From Epiperipatus broadwayi (taxonomy: Eukaryota > Onychophora > Udeonychophora > Euonychophora > Peripatidae), in assembly GCA_028023455.1 (NCBI GenBank), contig JAQFVV010006255.1:5128501-5192500 (forward strand): a stretch of DNA of 64,000 nucleotides. The letters are read 5' to 3'. A program made the translations under genes and the position numbers. The notes under the pieces were generated by a model that was not told the origin of the DNA, did no database searches, and saw only the letters and a program-made list of their open reading frames with translations. Below, piece after piece: positions 1 to 11,920 of this stretch; the first letter of the stretch is position 1, and every line of letters starts with the position of its first letter.

Positions 1-659
1 CTATATCTTCCCAATGAAAACAATTGACATTGCACTTCTTTAGAATATTTAGAGATAATCCTTATAATGTAGTTGGGATCTACCTCTCCTATAAAACCCA
101 TGTTCAAGTTCACCATAAAACATCCTTTTAGGAAGACTTCCATTGTTCATTTATTTTACATATCCAATCCAACAAGGAGGTAATTTTATAATGAGTTGAC
201 TCAATAGTATCACATCCTGCAAGCTGAAGAACATATTGATTGGTTTTATGATCGTTGCCATTGTATTTTTAAAATTTTCCAGAACATCCTTAAATGAAAC
301 TTTTCAAATGCCTTTATATTATACTGACAGGGTTTCCAAGTTTCACAGCCATACAATAAATTAGGTAAAATAACGGTTTTATATACAGTTAATTTTGTTG
401 CAGTAGTTATTTTTCTATGATGAAATAAATACTTTTTTAACTTGTTAAAGGCAGTAGCAGCATGCTTTTGGCTGTTTCTAACCTTATACTTATAAAAGTA
501 CCAAGATTTTTAAATTGGTATTCATTTTCAAGTTGGTAACCATCCAAGTTGAATGTTGCTGAGAATTTTTTTTTTTTTGTGCTGGTGAAGAAGAGTTTTT
601 TGAACATCAGTTAATAAACTGAGATTTTTATAAGTTGGATTTAAAGCATAAGAACATTC

Positions 660-1545
660 TGTAAATCATCTTTTGAACTGGTAAAAATAGCACAATCATC
701 AGCATATTGTAAATCCAGAATACAAGAAGATAAAGTTTACTTTTAACTGATTCAAATTAAAAATTCCACTATTAATCCTGTATTGTATCTTGATCATTTT
801 CTGATTAAGATGGCTATAAACAATCCCAAAGATCACTATCATAAAAATTGAAAATAAAATTGGAGCAAGTATTCATCCTTGTTTAATATCAGTTTTCATT
901 TCAAATGCCTCAGATTTTCCATATGCAGTAATAATACTTCTCATTCCACAACCAACTAATTTCAAACAATGCCATAGACCTATTAATTGAATTATATGCG
1001 TTGACCAAATCAATAAAAGCAATGTATAAAGCATTCCTTTGTTCCCAACACTTTTTTTGCACTCTGTCTGACAACAAAAATCGTATGTATAGTGTTTTTT
1101 GATTCCCTAAAACCACATTCTGAGTTTCTGGTAACCACTCATCTATAACTGGAAGCAATCTATTCAACACAGTTTTTGAAAATACTTTTGCTATAGTAAA
1201 TAATAATGATATTCCACAATAATTATCACAATCTTGTCTATTCTCTTTGCTTTTGAAAATTGAAACAATTAAAGCATCCCTAAGATCAGATGGCACAACT
1301 TTATGAGTCCAAATATTCCTAAAAAATTCTAATAGTTTTGAAGGTAATGTGTTACCACATTATTTTAAAACTTCTCCAGGTATTTCATCAGAACCTGCAG
1401 CCTTTCCATTTTTAAGTTTACAAAGAGCTGTTTTGACTTCATTAAACTGGATATTTTTGTCCAAATCTAAATGAGTAGATAAAATGAATATATTATTAAC
1501 AGTCATTATATAAATTCTTGTATCATTGTTTGAAAAGATGATCAA
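660..1545 (-). pseudogene. Reverse transcriptase domain remnant of the LINE
   Basis: Minus-strand translation gives a finger motif KLKNGKAAGSDEIPGEVLK at about 1375-1430, then DLRDALIVSIFKSKENR, then NYCGISLLFTIAKVFSK (the family's NYRGISLL), then LYIAFIDLVNAYNSINR, which is RT box A with the first catalytic Asp. YADD follows at the complement of 695-706. These are the RT motifs in correct order. Stops at about 1357 and 907 and frame changes between blocks show it is not functional. Confidence 0.85.
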
Positions 1546-2179
1546 AATACTTTTTCCATCTATTCAAAATATCATTATCATCATATAAGAGTGTATCATT
1601 GCTGGACTTGATGGGATTATGATACCACTTGTCAAGTTCATATGTTATTTCAGTGCATCAAAAAAGATTTAGAATGATTATGATTAGCAAATGTCTGTAT
1701 TTTCTTTGCAGTTTTAATCCTTCTTATCAATCATTGAATTTCTCTCAGATCTTAATAATTATTTGAAAATTCCAAATTTAATCTTTTTTTTTTTTTCCAA
1801 ACAAAGAATGCCACATGTTTCTTTTTAATTGAATTATTAATAATATGATCATTGTCAGAAAACCAGTCATGATTCTTTTTTTTTAGTTAAACCAAAAATA
1901 GATTTATTTGTATCCATCACACACTCCCTCCTTAAGAGAATTCCATGCTTCAGTAATATGACAGTTCTGAAGATCCAAATTAGTAATTTTAGTGTTTAAT
2001 AGCTGTTGAAATCTAAAGAACAAACATCAATTTTTTTGTGAATTTGATTGGAATAATATCTATTTTTCAATGCAACTATCATTTTAATCTTAGAATGTGC
2101 TAATCTGTAATGTGAACTTCTGTTATCTGAGTTTTAACAGTAATATAGTTTATTGCCATTGTTTTGAATGTGGATACAT

Positions 2180-2740
2180 TCATGTCTTTTGTAATTGATT
2201 TTTCTGTCTAAACAAAGTGTTAGTAATAATCAATCCATATATTGTGCATAAATTTAATAATAAACCCTTAGAATTTGCAGTTCTAATACTATTATTTCCA
2301 ATAAAATCAAAATCTACTATTTTTACATCACATGCATTAATGCTTCCAAAAATAATAATTCCATCTTCTAATGCTATTGCTGTAATAATGATATCCATTC
2401 AAGGAATAAAAGCTTTCCCTCTCTGAATCCAAGGTAGGAGCATAGGTACCGATAAAATGAATTCTAATACCATTATGCAAGGCAAGTTTTAACGTTATTA
2501 ATTTTTCATTGATTCACCAAGGAATTCCAATAATAGAAGATACGTACTAAATTAGTTTTTACAATAAATTCAACACTGTGCATTCCTCTTTCATTGACTG
2601 GCATGCCTTTCCTAAAAATTTGTACCTTTCCATCTGTTTTAACAAACTTTCTTCTTCTGGGAGACAAGTTTCACTAAAAGCAACTAGATCATTCTTAAAC
2701 CTTAACAGTTTTTTAGCTACAAGTACAGGTTATTCATTCT
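2180..2740 (-). pseudogene. AP-endonuclease domain remnant of the same LINE
   Basis: The open part at 2180-2398 reads FGSINACDV, corresponding to the family's GDFNARVG, then NSKGLLLNLCTIYGLIITNT, the conserved endonuclease core, followed by the FRQKNQLQKT region that precedes the H-x-D-Y site. Higher coordinates give SETCLPEEESLLKQ in another frame, the N-terminal part. The catalytic Asp/Asn of GDFN is altered to GSIN. Frames are shifted at about 2400 and 2560. Dead copy. Confidence 0.75.
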
Positions 2741-2760
2741 GGTCTTGAAGAGTTTGTAAT

Positions 2761-3599
2761 GAATAAAAGTTTGCATTTTCTATGTACCTATATTTAGAAA
2801 AAAATTAGATTTATATTTGTGGTGCTTACTTTTAGTAGCCACTTACTATACTACATCACTACTGATATTTATTATTCTTACTTTTTTTATTATTTTTACC
2901 ACCGAAATGAATAATCCACCAGTTGCAACAATCTATCCAGACTGTGTGAGATAGCCACTTTTAGACTATCTTTTCTAGGCCTTTCCACATCCATAGTACA
3001 CAGGGGTATCTCTAAATAGGATTGCCTACATATAGTCTTTGCCAGCCAAAACTCCCTGTCTCACTTAAATCCAGTTCCAAACTGACTCATTATTGATTAT
3101 ACTCTTTTAAGCAAAGATTCAAAACTAAGGGTTTTGAGGATTTGAGCTATAAAAAAAAGAAGAAAGCTAATCCGAGTTCATAATAATGGGATTATATATA
3201 TATATTGAAATAATCTTGACCAGATGTGAGAGGTCTTGGCTGATTACTTGTGTAATGTGCATTTATTGTTATTATTTTTACATTTAATAGAGCAAATAGA
3301 ATAAAGCTGTAAATTAGAAAATTGGCAGAGATAAAAGGTAAATTATTTAGATAGTTTAATATTTGTATATTCTTAAAATGTGAAAAGTATTTTATTTATA
3401 AGATAATTAAATAGCAATTTTAAATGAAATAATTCAGTTTAAAATAATTTTTTATCCAGTTAATATAATTTTCATAGTCTTCTACAAAATAATTTTTATA
3501 CTTGTATTATTAGAAATTACATTGCAATTATTTAATTATTATAGATACAAACTTTACAATTAAAGTGTTATGTTGTCACGTGTGTACAGATGCATTATG
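2761..3599. other. AT-rich sequence, no gene seen
   Basis: The part from about 2900 to 3110 is less AT-rich and could be the 5' untranslated part of the LINE to its left. The remainder is A/T runs and short AT microsatellites with no reading frame, RNA gene or repeat that I can name. Confidence 0.5.
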
Positions 3600-3712
3600 T
3601 CATGATTTGATGCTGTGGTATAATGTCAGATTCTGGAGCATAAAGTCCTCAGATTGATTCCAGTTTTAGCACTTCCAGTGCTTGAATTTCTTATGAATAC
3701 CCAAACATTAAA
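3600..3712 (+). repeat. Short interspersed repeat (SINE-like family B), copy 1
   Basis: The core with AGATTGATTCCAG, close to an RNA polymerase III B-box, followed by a 'cacttccagtgcttgaa' segment and 'ttatgaatacc', aligns base for base with 25250-25372 and partly with 15360-15475. Three scattered copies with a shared tRNA-like promoter box suggest an old tRNA-derived SINE. Ends are uncertain. Confidence 0.5.
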
Positions 3713-5689
3713 ACTGATTATTTTTTTACATATAAAATTTAATAAATTAGTTAATAAATTTTATTTGATAAAATAAAACAATGTTTCTTTTAAAATAGTT
3801 TTAATTAAATAAAAATAATATAAATTAAACACCCAAATTTAAAATGTAGCCTCTATGAAATATGAGTATTTGGTAAGAATAATTTCACCAATCAACCATT
3901 ACTTTGTAAATGCAAAACTTTTAATTATACATATATATATATCTTCCGCTAAAAAGTCAGAAGTCTGATTTCAATTGATTTCTTGAAATTTGTTTAAAGT
4001 TTTGAATACATTCACCAAAGCCAGTTTAAATGCAGATGGGTTGCTAGAGTATTAAGATTTTGCCCTGCTAAAGTCAGTACTTTGCTGTTGTCTTCTACTT
4101 AAATTAAAAATATGAAGCTAAATAAGTTTTATATTTGTTACTTTAATTTCAAAATTACGATATTTAAAATTTTTTATTCTCAATTGATTATAGTGTACTG
4201 AAAACTTTTAGTGAAATTAAATAAATGTCATAATTGAAAAATAAACTTTGTTGAAAAGTAAAAGTTTGTGAAGATAAAAATTTTGATTCTAGAACTTTTA
4301 TCTTCTATTATAATTTTATCATTTCTATGAACAAAATTTTATTTCTACAAAAATTGATTTTCACAGAGAGTAAATAATCTTGAAATTTTTTTCAATATAA
4401 ATTTTATTTTTAAGAATTCTATTTTATAAAAGGACTCCTATATTCATTTTGATGTATTAAAATTTTATTTTTCTTACATATAAAAAAAAAATTAAGAAAT
4501 TGTTAAGTATTTATAAAAAGTTTAAATTTTTACATGAAAGAAATTTGTTCTAGTATAGTGGAGTCATAATATTCATTATATTTTGTTTCAAGCCTTCTCA
4601 CATTATCATATACTGCAGGTAATAGTTCACATTTTGCTGATAAGTTTTGATTATAATACAATATATATTATTTACTATGCTGTAAATGTGCAACATTTTT
4701 AACACATATATATTGTAACAATACAAACTTGTGTTCACATTTGTAATGGTACAGACTTAGGGTGACATGAGGTGATAGGTAGTCATCCCCACTGAATTAA
4801 TATTGTCAATGAATAGTCACCACCAAGTATAAAAGGGCATGAGAAAATCAGCATAAGCAGTTATAATAATAATGTTACATCACCAGTATTAAACAAGAAT
4901 AATCAACAGTAAATCTTATGACTGGATCTAATAGAAGTTCATTATCAAAATATAAATTAATTAGTAGCTGATGTCAAATTTAGGGCATATATAAAACAAA
5001 TCATTAAACTTTCATCTGCACACACAAATATCAGTGCTAAAATATCTATCATAATAGAAATGTTGGAATTGTGATGCATGCTGGTCATCATTGCTCAGGC
5101 CATGTGATATCATGAATATGCTGAACATCTAGAAACTAATTTTAAATCTGTACAAATAAAGAGCAATCAATAGACTTTAATGGTGATCTTAACTTTTTTA
5201 GCATCTAGAGAATCATCTGGATGTCAAACATCCCTACATCTATATAAATTAACCGTTATTGCTCATAAACTCGCTCAGGATCACAACTCTAGGTACTGTG
5301 ATTGTGAACAAGGAAATGTTAATATATAAGTTTAATCCATTATAACTTAAATAGTTTACTGGGATAATTTAAAAATCCCTTAAAGTACTATATTATGATA
5401 AAATCAAACCACACATATACTGTCAATTCACAAAACAGATAGTAGGACGAATAAAGACTTCAATACACAAAAAAAATAATTTCGGAAACTTATTTTTTAA
5501 CAATTATTTAATAAAATTAACTAATAAATAAATTCAGAGAAATATGATATGATAATTTCAAACTATCTCTTATTCTATATAAGAAATATAATTTCTTAAA
5601 TCAATATTTTCTGTTGATTCTTATTAATGAATTTAAAATATCTATACAGTATTTTTTTCAAAAATAGTTTATAACTTTCAATGAATACA
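3713..5689. other. AT-rich non-coding sequence
   Basis: No open frame of interest, no splice-bounded coding stretch and no recognised repeat. Two mildly GC-richer patches (about 4740-4870 and 5200-5330) have no recognisable identity. Confidence 0.5.
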
Positions 5690-6190
5690 CCAAACTTCTT
5701 TTTAAATCTTGTTTTTTATATGACTATTATAAAAATATAACTACATACCAATGTTTTGACTATTTTATAATATAGTCTTTTTCAAGGACAACTGAAAAAT
5801 AAAAAAAACAAATATATAATAATAAATATAAATATCTTATATTCCAAACAAATCCAAAAATTAAAAAATACTCTTTACCTCAAACCTTTTCTATTACAAG
5901 CAATCTCAAAACTTTATCAAATTTTTTACATTTATATACCCATCTAAAAATACCTTAAAAACATTTAATTAACAAATCTATTATTTTATTTTCTATTAAC
6001 ATTCTATTCAATTCAGGCTTAATTTCACTAATGTAAATTCCTTCCTTTATTATTCTTTCATGGTATGATATTATACATTTTAAAGGTTTTATTTCAAAAT
6101 CTTTATGTTTAAATTTATTCATATAATTATCACTTAAATGCTGTTTTCATATGAATAAATTTAAACAAAGAGTTTGAAATAAAACCTTTA
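5690..6190 (-). mobile_element. Penelope-like retroelement, 3' end with GIY-YIG C-terminus and tail
   Basis: On the minus strand the translation across about 6130-6000 contains DFEIKPLKCIISYHERI, then IKEGIYISEIKPELNRM, the pattern that ends the GIY-YIG endonuclease of Penelope-like elements (REAIYI...PTLNR). About 200 bases further on the minus strand comes the usual tail signature, a short imperfect hairpin around CTTGAAAAAGACTATATTA followed by an 'aaaacattgg' box (about 5785-5745). Heavily mutated 5'-truncated copy. A 43-bp inverted duplication lies at its 5' edge (see 6082-6190). Confidence 0.6.
6082..6190. repeat. Inverted repeat, 42-43-bp arms, 24-bp loop
   Basis: The segment 6082-6124 is repeated in reverse complement at 6149-6190 with a few mismatches. 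The arms come from the Penelope-like C-terminal coding part, so a piece of that element was copied in inverted orientation next to itself. Confidence 0.7.
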
Positions 6191-8918
6191 GAATGTTGTA
6201 ACGATCAGCTTTGTACACTCATGCAACAAAATTCAGAGCCCAAGCAAAATACACCAAAGCTGACCGAGTGAGGTGGCTGAGACCTCTAATCCGACCAAAC
6301 CTCAACTCATCTGCCAGTACTCCAAATTTAACACCTTATGAGTGACATCTCTGAGGCTACACTCAGTCCTCACTTAACCGCGAGCTGGCATAGGGCAGGG
6401 TGAAACATGATACTTAAGACCAGATTGATTTTGTAAAGTCATCATAAAACTTTTTTCTAATGTATTATTTTTTTCTTATCTCTTTTTCTCCTCCAGTTGG
6501 AATGGCCATACTTATTTGCTAGTGATTGCTGCTGCTGGTTAGATCTATCAGGCAACAATCTAAATAAATCTGCTTTCAGAAGATTATGGAGGCAGCTTTT
6601 TATACTGATCTATCCCAGCACATTGAGTTTTGTATTCTAGATGAACAGATGTCCAAAATAGTCAGAATCAGTAGATCTAACAATTGTTTTAATGCTTAAA
6701 ATGGGATATTATGGTTTCATATTATTTTAAGACCCTCACTATCAAAGCAGAAGGGATGAATGGGGTTGGAAAAGTCTAATTATCTATGAAAGAAGATTGG
6801 GCAAAATCCTTCACTATCCTCACTTTTTTGTCTGTATATGCATTGAAATTTATATTTTTGGAGGTAAATGTTTTAGAGGAGTTATTTTGTTTGCACTTAG
6901 GAAAAATTATTAAAATCATTACATAAATATAATTACTAGAGTATGGTAATAATTTTTCCTATGATTTTACTACATCATGGCTATCAAAAGATCATCCTAC
7001 TTTTCAGAACCACTTATATTGGCATTTTATTTATTATGTTTAAAACTAATTAATTAAACAGAAATTACTGGTCAAACGGCACAAGGGTTTGAGAATAATA
7101 TAAAATGTTTAACCTCCCTATTGTATATAAGAATTATAATTATGTTAATAAATATTATTAGAAATCGATATTTTATTTATGAATCTTAGTGTATATTAAC
7201 GGAAATCTGTTTAAACAAATTTAAATGTATTTTAAATTGTCATTAATGATTCTTAAAGTGTCTGAAGTAATATTAAATTACTGCGTAGTATATTTTAGAA
7301 TAAGTGGTTAATTTTTTTTTAAATATATGAGTCACATCATGTATAGATTGAAGAGACTGACTATCTTAGTTCAAAAAAATTATTTAATTATAGAAAATTT
7401 CCGTATTATAAAAAATTGTTTAACTTTAGAAAATTACCATTCTAAATGAAAATTTAATTTTGAGATGATCTAAGAATAAATGAAAATTTTAAAAGAATAT
7501 GCTTTTGACTTATGCACTTTATATATATATTTTAAGCAGATGTACAGTTTTAAAACATTATTTAATTAAATATATATATTTAGTAATTTAATATGTGATT
7601 TCATGCACAGTTAGAAGTAGAAGTTATACTTTGACATTAAAATTTTAATTCTTTAATAAAATAAATGTGAATATCTAATTAAAAATAAATTTTTATTTCA
7701 ATTATATATTCAAAACTATTACATTTTTTTAAATCTGCAATTTAATTAATTACATTATTCTGCAAATAATTGTTTGTTAGCATTGTTTTATTCAGAAAAA
7801 TGTCAATCATATCACACAACTATATATATTTCCATTATTATTGCTGCTCTGCTTGGTATTAATATCCCCAAGAGTTCACTATTTACAACAATTTTTTATT
7901 TAGGCACCCATCTCACATTGTGGTCATTCTCTAGTTCTTTTAAATGTTGTGCACCCAATTATGTTATTGTTCTTAAAAGATAAATTTAGAATCTTAATCT
8001 ATGATTGTTTATTATATATATTTATGCACAACCTTACTTTTAGTAAAAAATTAGATGGACTGTTTTTAAGGCCAGAGTTGTTGTTTTTTTATGCCTTTAT
8101 TTATTTTAATATAAAAATTAATGCAAGCTCTTTTAAATGATTGGATTTTTTAAAAATATTTAATTATAATGCTATCATTATTTTAAGTCAATTTTTATAA
8201 ATTTGAGGATGATTGTAACCAAATTTATTTTTCAATAAATGAAAAAAATGATTTTAATATTATTTATATCTCTCAGAAGTTAACTAATTTGGCGAATAAT
8301 GCATTTTTTAATGTTTCTCTTTGGAATTTGTTGAAAAAGCTTTTGAATTGATTTTTTAAAACCTGTTTGTCTTTTATTAATATAGACTTAATTGAACGTT
8401 GCAGATTTATTCAATGTAAGATGTCTGATATTGCAAAGCAAAATAACATTGTAATGTTGTTTACGTTTTGTTATATAGATATAGGCCTTCAATTACGCAC
8501 TAGAATGTGTGAGTTAATCAAGTTATGAAAAAGAAAATATATTCAGATCATTTACGAGTCTGGAATCTCAAGAATATAGCTATATTTCCTGATTAACTCG
8601 GCCTAATATTATTTATGATTTGAAGTGCCAGCAGAATCAGTTTTTTATTTATTTAAACAAGGGCACCAAAATTCATACAAGAATTCACTGATATCCATCG
8701 TGTCACACATCGTAAATTAAGAAGAAAATAACAAAATAAAATTGGGATTGCTTCTTGTCACTTAACGTTGTATTGTTTTTCCAGGGCTTAACTAAACAAC
8801 AAACATATTGGCAAAGGTAATTTATACATAATAGAGTATAATAAACTAGCAATAATAACCACAATGAAAAGTTGATATTAGAAATATTTTATTCTAATAA
8901 ATTAAAATATATATATAT
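6191..8918. other. Mostly AT-rich non-coding sequence with one GC-richer block
   Basis: The block at about 6190-6420 (gatcagctttgtacactc... to ...ggcatagggcagggtg) is clearly richer in G+C than its surroundings and has no open reading frame. It is probably an unidentified interspersed repeat. Two short open frames near 7774-8140 are AT-composition accidents with no family resemblance. Confidence 0.45.
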
Positions 8919-9021
8919 TTTCATATGTCATAGCATCCTCCAGGAGGCGAACCCACAACAACTGTCTGCAACCACTGCTTGCTTGCAAAGTGGCTGCGCT
9001 GACCTCTTGGCTAACAACACT
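8919..9021 (-). repeat. tRNA-derived SINE (family A), copy 1
   Basis: On the minus strand it starts with a tRNA-like A-box region (TTAGCCAAGAGGTC, complement of 9001-9014), has a B-box GGGTTCGCCTCC (complement of 8943-8954) and ends with 'gctatgacatatgaaaa'. It matches the copy at 10248-10355 over its whole length and shares the 'gacatatgaaaa' tail with the copy at 52034-52126. No clear target-site duplication. Confidence 0.75.
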
Positions 9022-10235
9022 GGTAAATTGTCAATTTAAGTTGGAAAGCACATACACGATAATCCAGATAATATTAAATTAACACACACTTTTCTTAGGT
9101 TTCTTGAATGATAAAAAAATGGTGAATGTCTATATAGGAGTATTAGAAGCTTCATATTTAAAGTTAATGTCTCTCAGTATTATAAGCTTATAGCTAACGT
9201 TAGTTGCGAACATTCCTTTGGTCACAAATTAAGATATCAATAGTCTTACTGCTAAGCTTAGCGAGTTTACATAGATTGTTGATTACCATGCATGGTTTTT
9301 CATGAGAGGTAGAATGAGCTCATGGCCATTGGTTTTAAACTATTCTTGATCCATCCTAAGGCTAGTCATGAAAGCTTTTTGGGGTTGACATCTTCATGAT
9401 GAATGATGATGGCAAAAGCTTCAGTCCGCTCCTGCATGATGAATTATTTCAGCATATGTGGTCCTGAATCTTTCATGATCCAGGACCAGCCAAAAGAAAA
9501 ACAGACAAGACAAGACCCTGATCAGGATTGTATTCCTCTTTTTATACTCAGGGTGTAGTTTTCAGACTTCTGCACATATATTTTTATCTTGGTTTTATCA
9601 TAAAATGCAAGTTGATACTCTTGTACATTTATTTTGTATTTTCAACCACAAACTTCTTTTTTATACATTTTTCTGCCATCTTTAATTAGAGTTACAAAGG
9701 TTTTACTGATTATAATCTTTTCTGTTTAGAATTTCTTTCTTTTTTTTTTTTTTGATAAATTATCAAAAAAAAATTTCTTTCTTTTTGTTTATCTGGATTA
9801 GTAATCTTAACATATTTTTTTATTTCCTCCAATTTTAAATTTTATTCTTAATTAAATAATTTTTTTGAAACAAAAAAAAAATAATTTTCATTGTATGCTT
9901 TAAAAAGTAAATTATACTAACTAAAAAAGAAATTAAACTCCGTCTTTTAAAAGATCGTTAAATTTACTTTTTTTTTTAGCTTTTAAATATATTACCAAAT
10001 GCCAATATATTTGAACATACATATGTAAAACAGTTCAACATTATTGGCAAACCACAAATTTAAAATTATATTCAGTCTTGCTGGATCAATCACATTCATC
10101 AGAACACCCAACTCTTCCACAACAGCAATTGCAGATAACCATTGTGACAGAATTTATATACATTTCACATAAATCAATTTCTGGAACTATATAAAACTAA
10201 AAAGTAGAAAATAAATATTTAAAAAATTTTCTTAA
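9022..10235. other. Non-coding sequence; GC-richer patch 9240-9540
   Basis: The patch 9240-9540 has several 'catgatgaat' direct copies and a mixed composition but no frame longer than background. It is likely an unrecognised repeat. The rest is AT-rich. Confidence 0.4.
9729..9787. repeat. Tiny insertion with poly-T flank and 14-15-bp target-site duplication
   Basis: The string aatttctttctttt occurs at about 9729 and again at about 9773, bracketing a run of T's plus a small palindrome (gataaattatc) and an A-run. Duplicated target plus homopolymer tail is the mark of target-primed retrotransposition of almost nothing but a tail. Homopolymer slippage is an alternative. Confidence 0.4.
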
Positions 10236-10367
10236 AGAAATGCTTTTTTTTTTTCATATGTCATAGCATCGGCCGGGACGCGAACCCACAACCGTCTGCA
10301 ACCAACTACTTGCTTGCATGGCAGTTGTGATACCTCTCGGCTAACAATGCAAGACAGAAATGCTTTT
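10236..10367 (-). repeat. tRNA-derived SINE (family A), copy 2, with 12-bp target-site duplication
   Basis: The body is 10248-10355 on the minus strand, with tRNA-like A-box TTAGCCGAGAGGT, B-box GGGTTCGCGTCCC, then 'gctatgacatatgaaaa' and an A tail (the T-run at 10242-10254). The flanks carry an exact direct repeat, agaaatgctttt, at 10236-10247 and 10356-10367. That is a target-site duplication and proves insertion by LINE machinery. The best-preserved copy of the family in the window. Confidence 0.88.
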
Positions 10368-11708
10368 ATTCACAAAAAATGCACTAAAAAGCAAAAAAAA
10401 ATAAATGTCAGCCTTCACAAATAAAAGCATGGGTCAATCATTTTTAGATTTTGTAAAGAATCTTTTAAATAAATTTGCAACTAATTGGCATTGATACAAC
10501 AAAATGGACATGGTTTTTTGGGAATCTAACTTGTGAATTTCTAAACATGATCATCCCATGCTTTTATTTGTGAAAGTTGATGAAAATTTATTTTTTACTT
10601 TTTACTACATTTATGTTAATAAAAACGTTTTTTTAATTATTTATTTTTAAATGAATTACTTGTAATGTGCACACTTTTATGACTTTTCTGAAAAAAAAAA
10701 ATTGGCATAAAATATGTGATTACTATGGGAAATAAGAGCAAATTAAAATGTGTTGAAAACAAGTCATACTCTAAAATTAGTGACTTCTGAAGCAAAATTT
10801 TTCCATTGTTTTATGAATCATTTTTATAAGTAAATAAAAAAGTTATTTTATTTGTTCTAATTTGATTTATTTCAATAAAGTCAAATGTAATAAAAATTAT
10901 GCTCTTGAAGTGTTTGGAATTGATACTTCTAATCAAATATTTTTTTATTATGCCATACTATAAAAGATCCTGAGATGACTAATGAAAATTATATTGCTTA
11001 TTATTATTTGATTATTGTTAAAATACTATTCATAGCCTAAAAAGTAGAATGGAAGACAGGTTATTGCTTAAAAATTCATGCCCCTTCCTCCCACTAATAA
11101 CAAGAATCTTTGACCTAGTATTAATAAGGCATAAAATATATTACTACTGCAGAAAAAAGTGAGAAGCTAGCTTCTTTTTTTATAACTTTCTTTGTGTGTG
11201 TTTGTTATTTGTTTTTATTATATAATAATAATTTGAATGTTATGAATTATATATTAATATTTTATATTATTGAGAAATCTTATCCATAAGTGTTGAATTA
11301 GTAATTCTTGCATATGCATTTTTGTTAATGAACATTTATTCTTCTGATGAATAGTTGATATTTTTATTTTCATTTAATATGTTTTATATATATTATTTGC
11401 TAAGAATATATTCATAATTAACAGTAAATGTAAACTACATAAGATGGGAAAACTTATTACACATGTACTGAAAGCTCATATTTCAAATATGTTTGTCATT
11501 GATGATAAAGTGTGTTAATCATCAAAAATTTATGGGAAATAATTTTGTTTTAATCCCATTATTTTTATAGTTATTCATATGAAAAAATATTTATGTATAT
11601 ATGTTGATTAGAATGGTATTAGTCTTACAGAATTTGTTTGCAAAAAAAGCTTAATTAAATTTTTAGCCACTATATATTTGTTATGATTTATAACTATATA
11701 AATTATAT
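10368..11708. other. AT-rich non-coding sequence
   Basis: No gene, RNA or recognised repeat seen; long A/T homopolymers and AT microsatellite stretches only. Confidence 0.5.
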
Positions 11709-11920
11709 ATAGGGGATTCGAATTCAGACTTTCACACGACTCTCAACTCTCCATGCCATCTCATATTGCTGACTCACCTGATCACACACATGTTGAAAAG
11801 ATAATCACCAATAAACGTATTTCATGCTAAACCACCAATCATCAGTGATCAGATGGGTCAGCAATATGAGATAGTATGGAGAGTTGAGGGTCGTGTGAAA
11901 GTCTGAGCTTGAACCCTTAT
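11709..11920. repeat. Foldback repeat, 76-77-bp arms, about 59-bp loop
   Basis: 11709-11785 and 11845-11920 are near-perfect reverse complements (aggggattcgaattcagac pairs with gtctgagcttgaaccctt). Each arm ends in a GGTTCAAGCTC/GGATTCGAATTC segment resembling a Pol III B-box, so this may be two inverted SINE fragments or a small foldback transposon. No coding potential. Confidence 0.8.

Larger units (their letters stand above)
1..2760 (-). mobile_element. Degenerate non-LTR retrotransposon (endonuclease/reverse transcriptase LINE), 3' end off the window
   Basis: Read on the minus strand, the stretch runs in order through an apurinic-type endonuclease (about 2740-2180), the RT fingers/palm (about 1545-910), a YADD catalytic box (complement of 695-706) and the C-terminal connection region down to base 1. 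The order and wording match the LINE family often annotated as craniofacial development protein 2-like. Stops and frameshifts break it everywhere, so it is a fossil. A moderately GC-richer stretch up to about 3110 may be its 5' UTR. The last 240 bases match a second fragment at 49985-50250, confirming an interspersed family. Confidence 0.85.

Noticed and set aside
6190-6420. Candidate upstream ENTR1 exon in a GC-richer block
   Set aside because: Frames are interrupted and no similarity to the N-terminal half of ENTR1 was seen.
7774-8140. Two overlapping short + strand open frames
   Set aside because: Hydrophobic Phe/Ile/Leu strings typical of AT-rich random sequence, with no splice or homology support.
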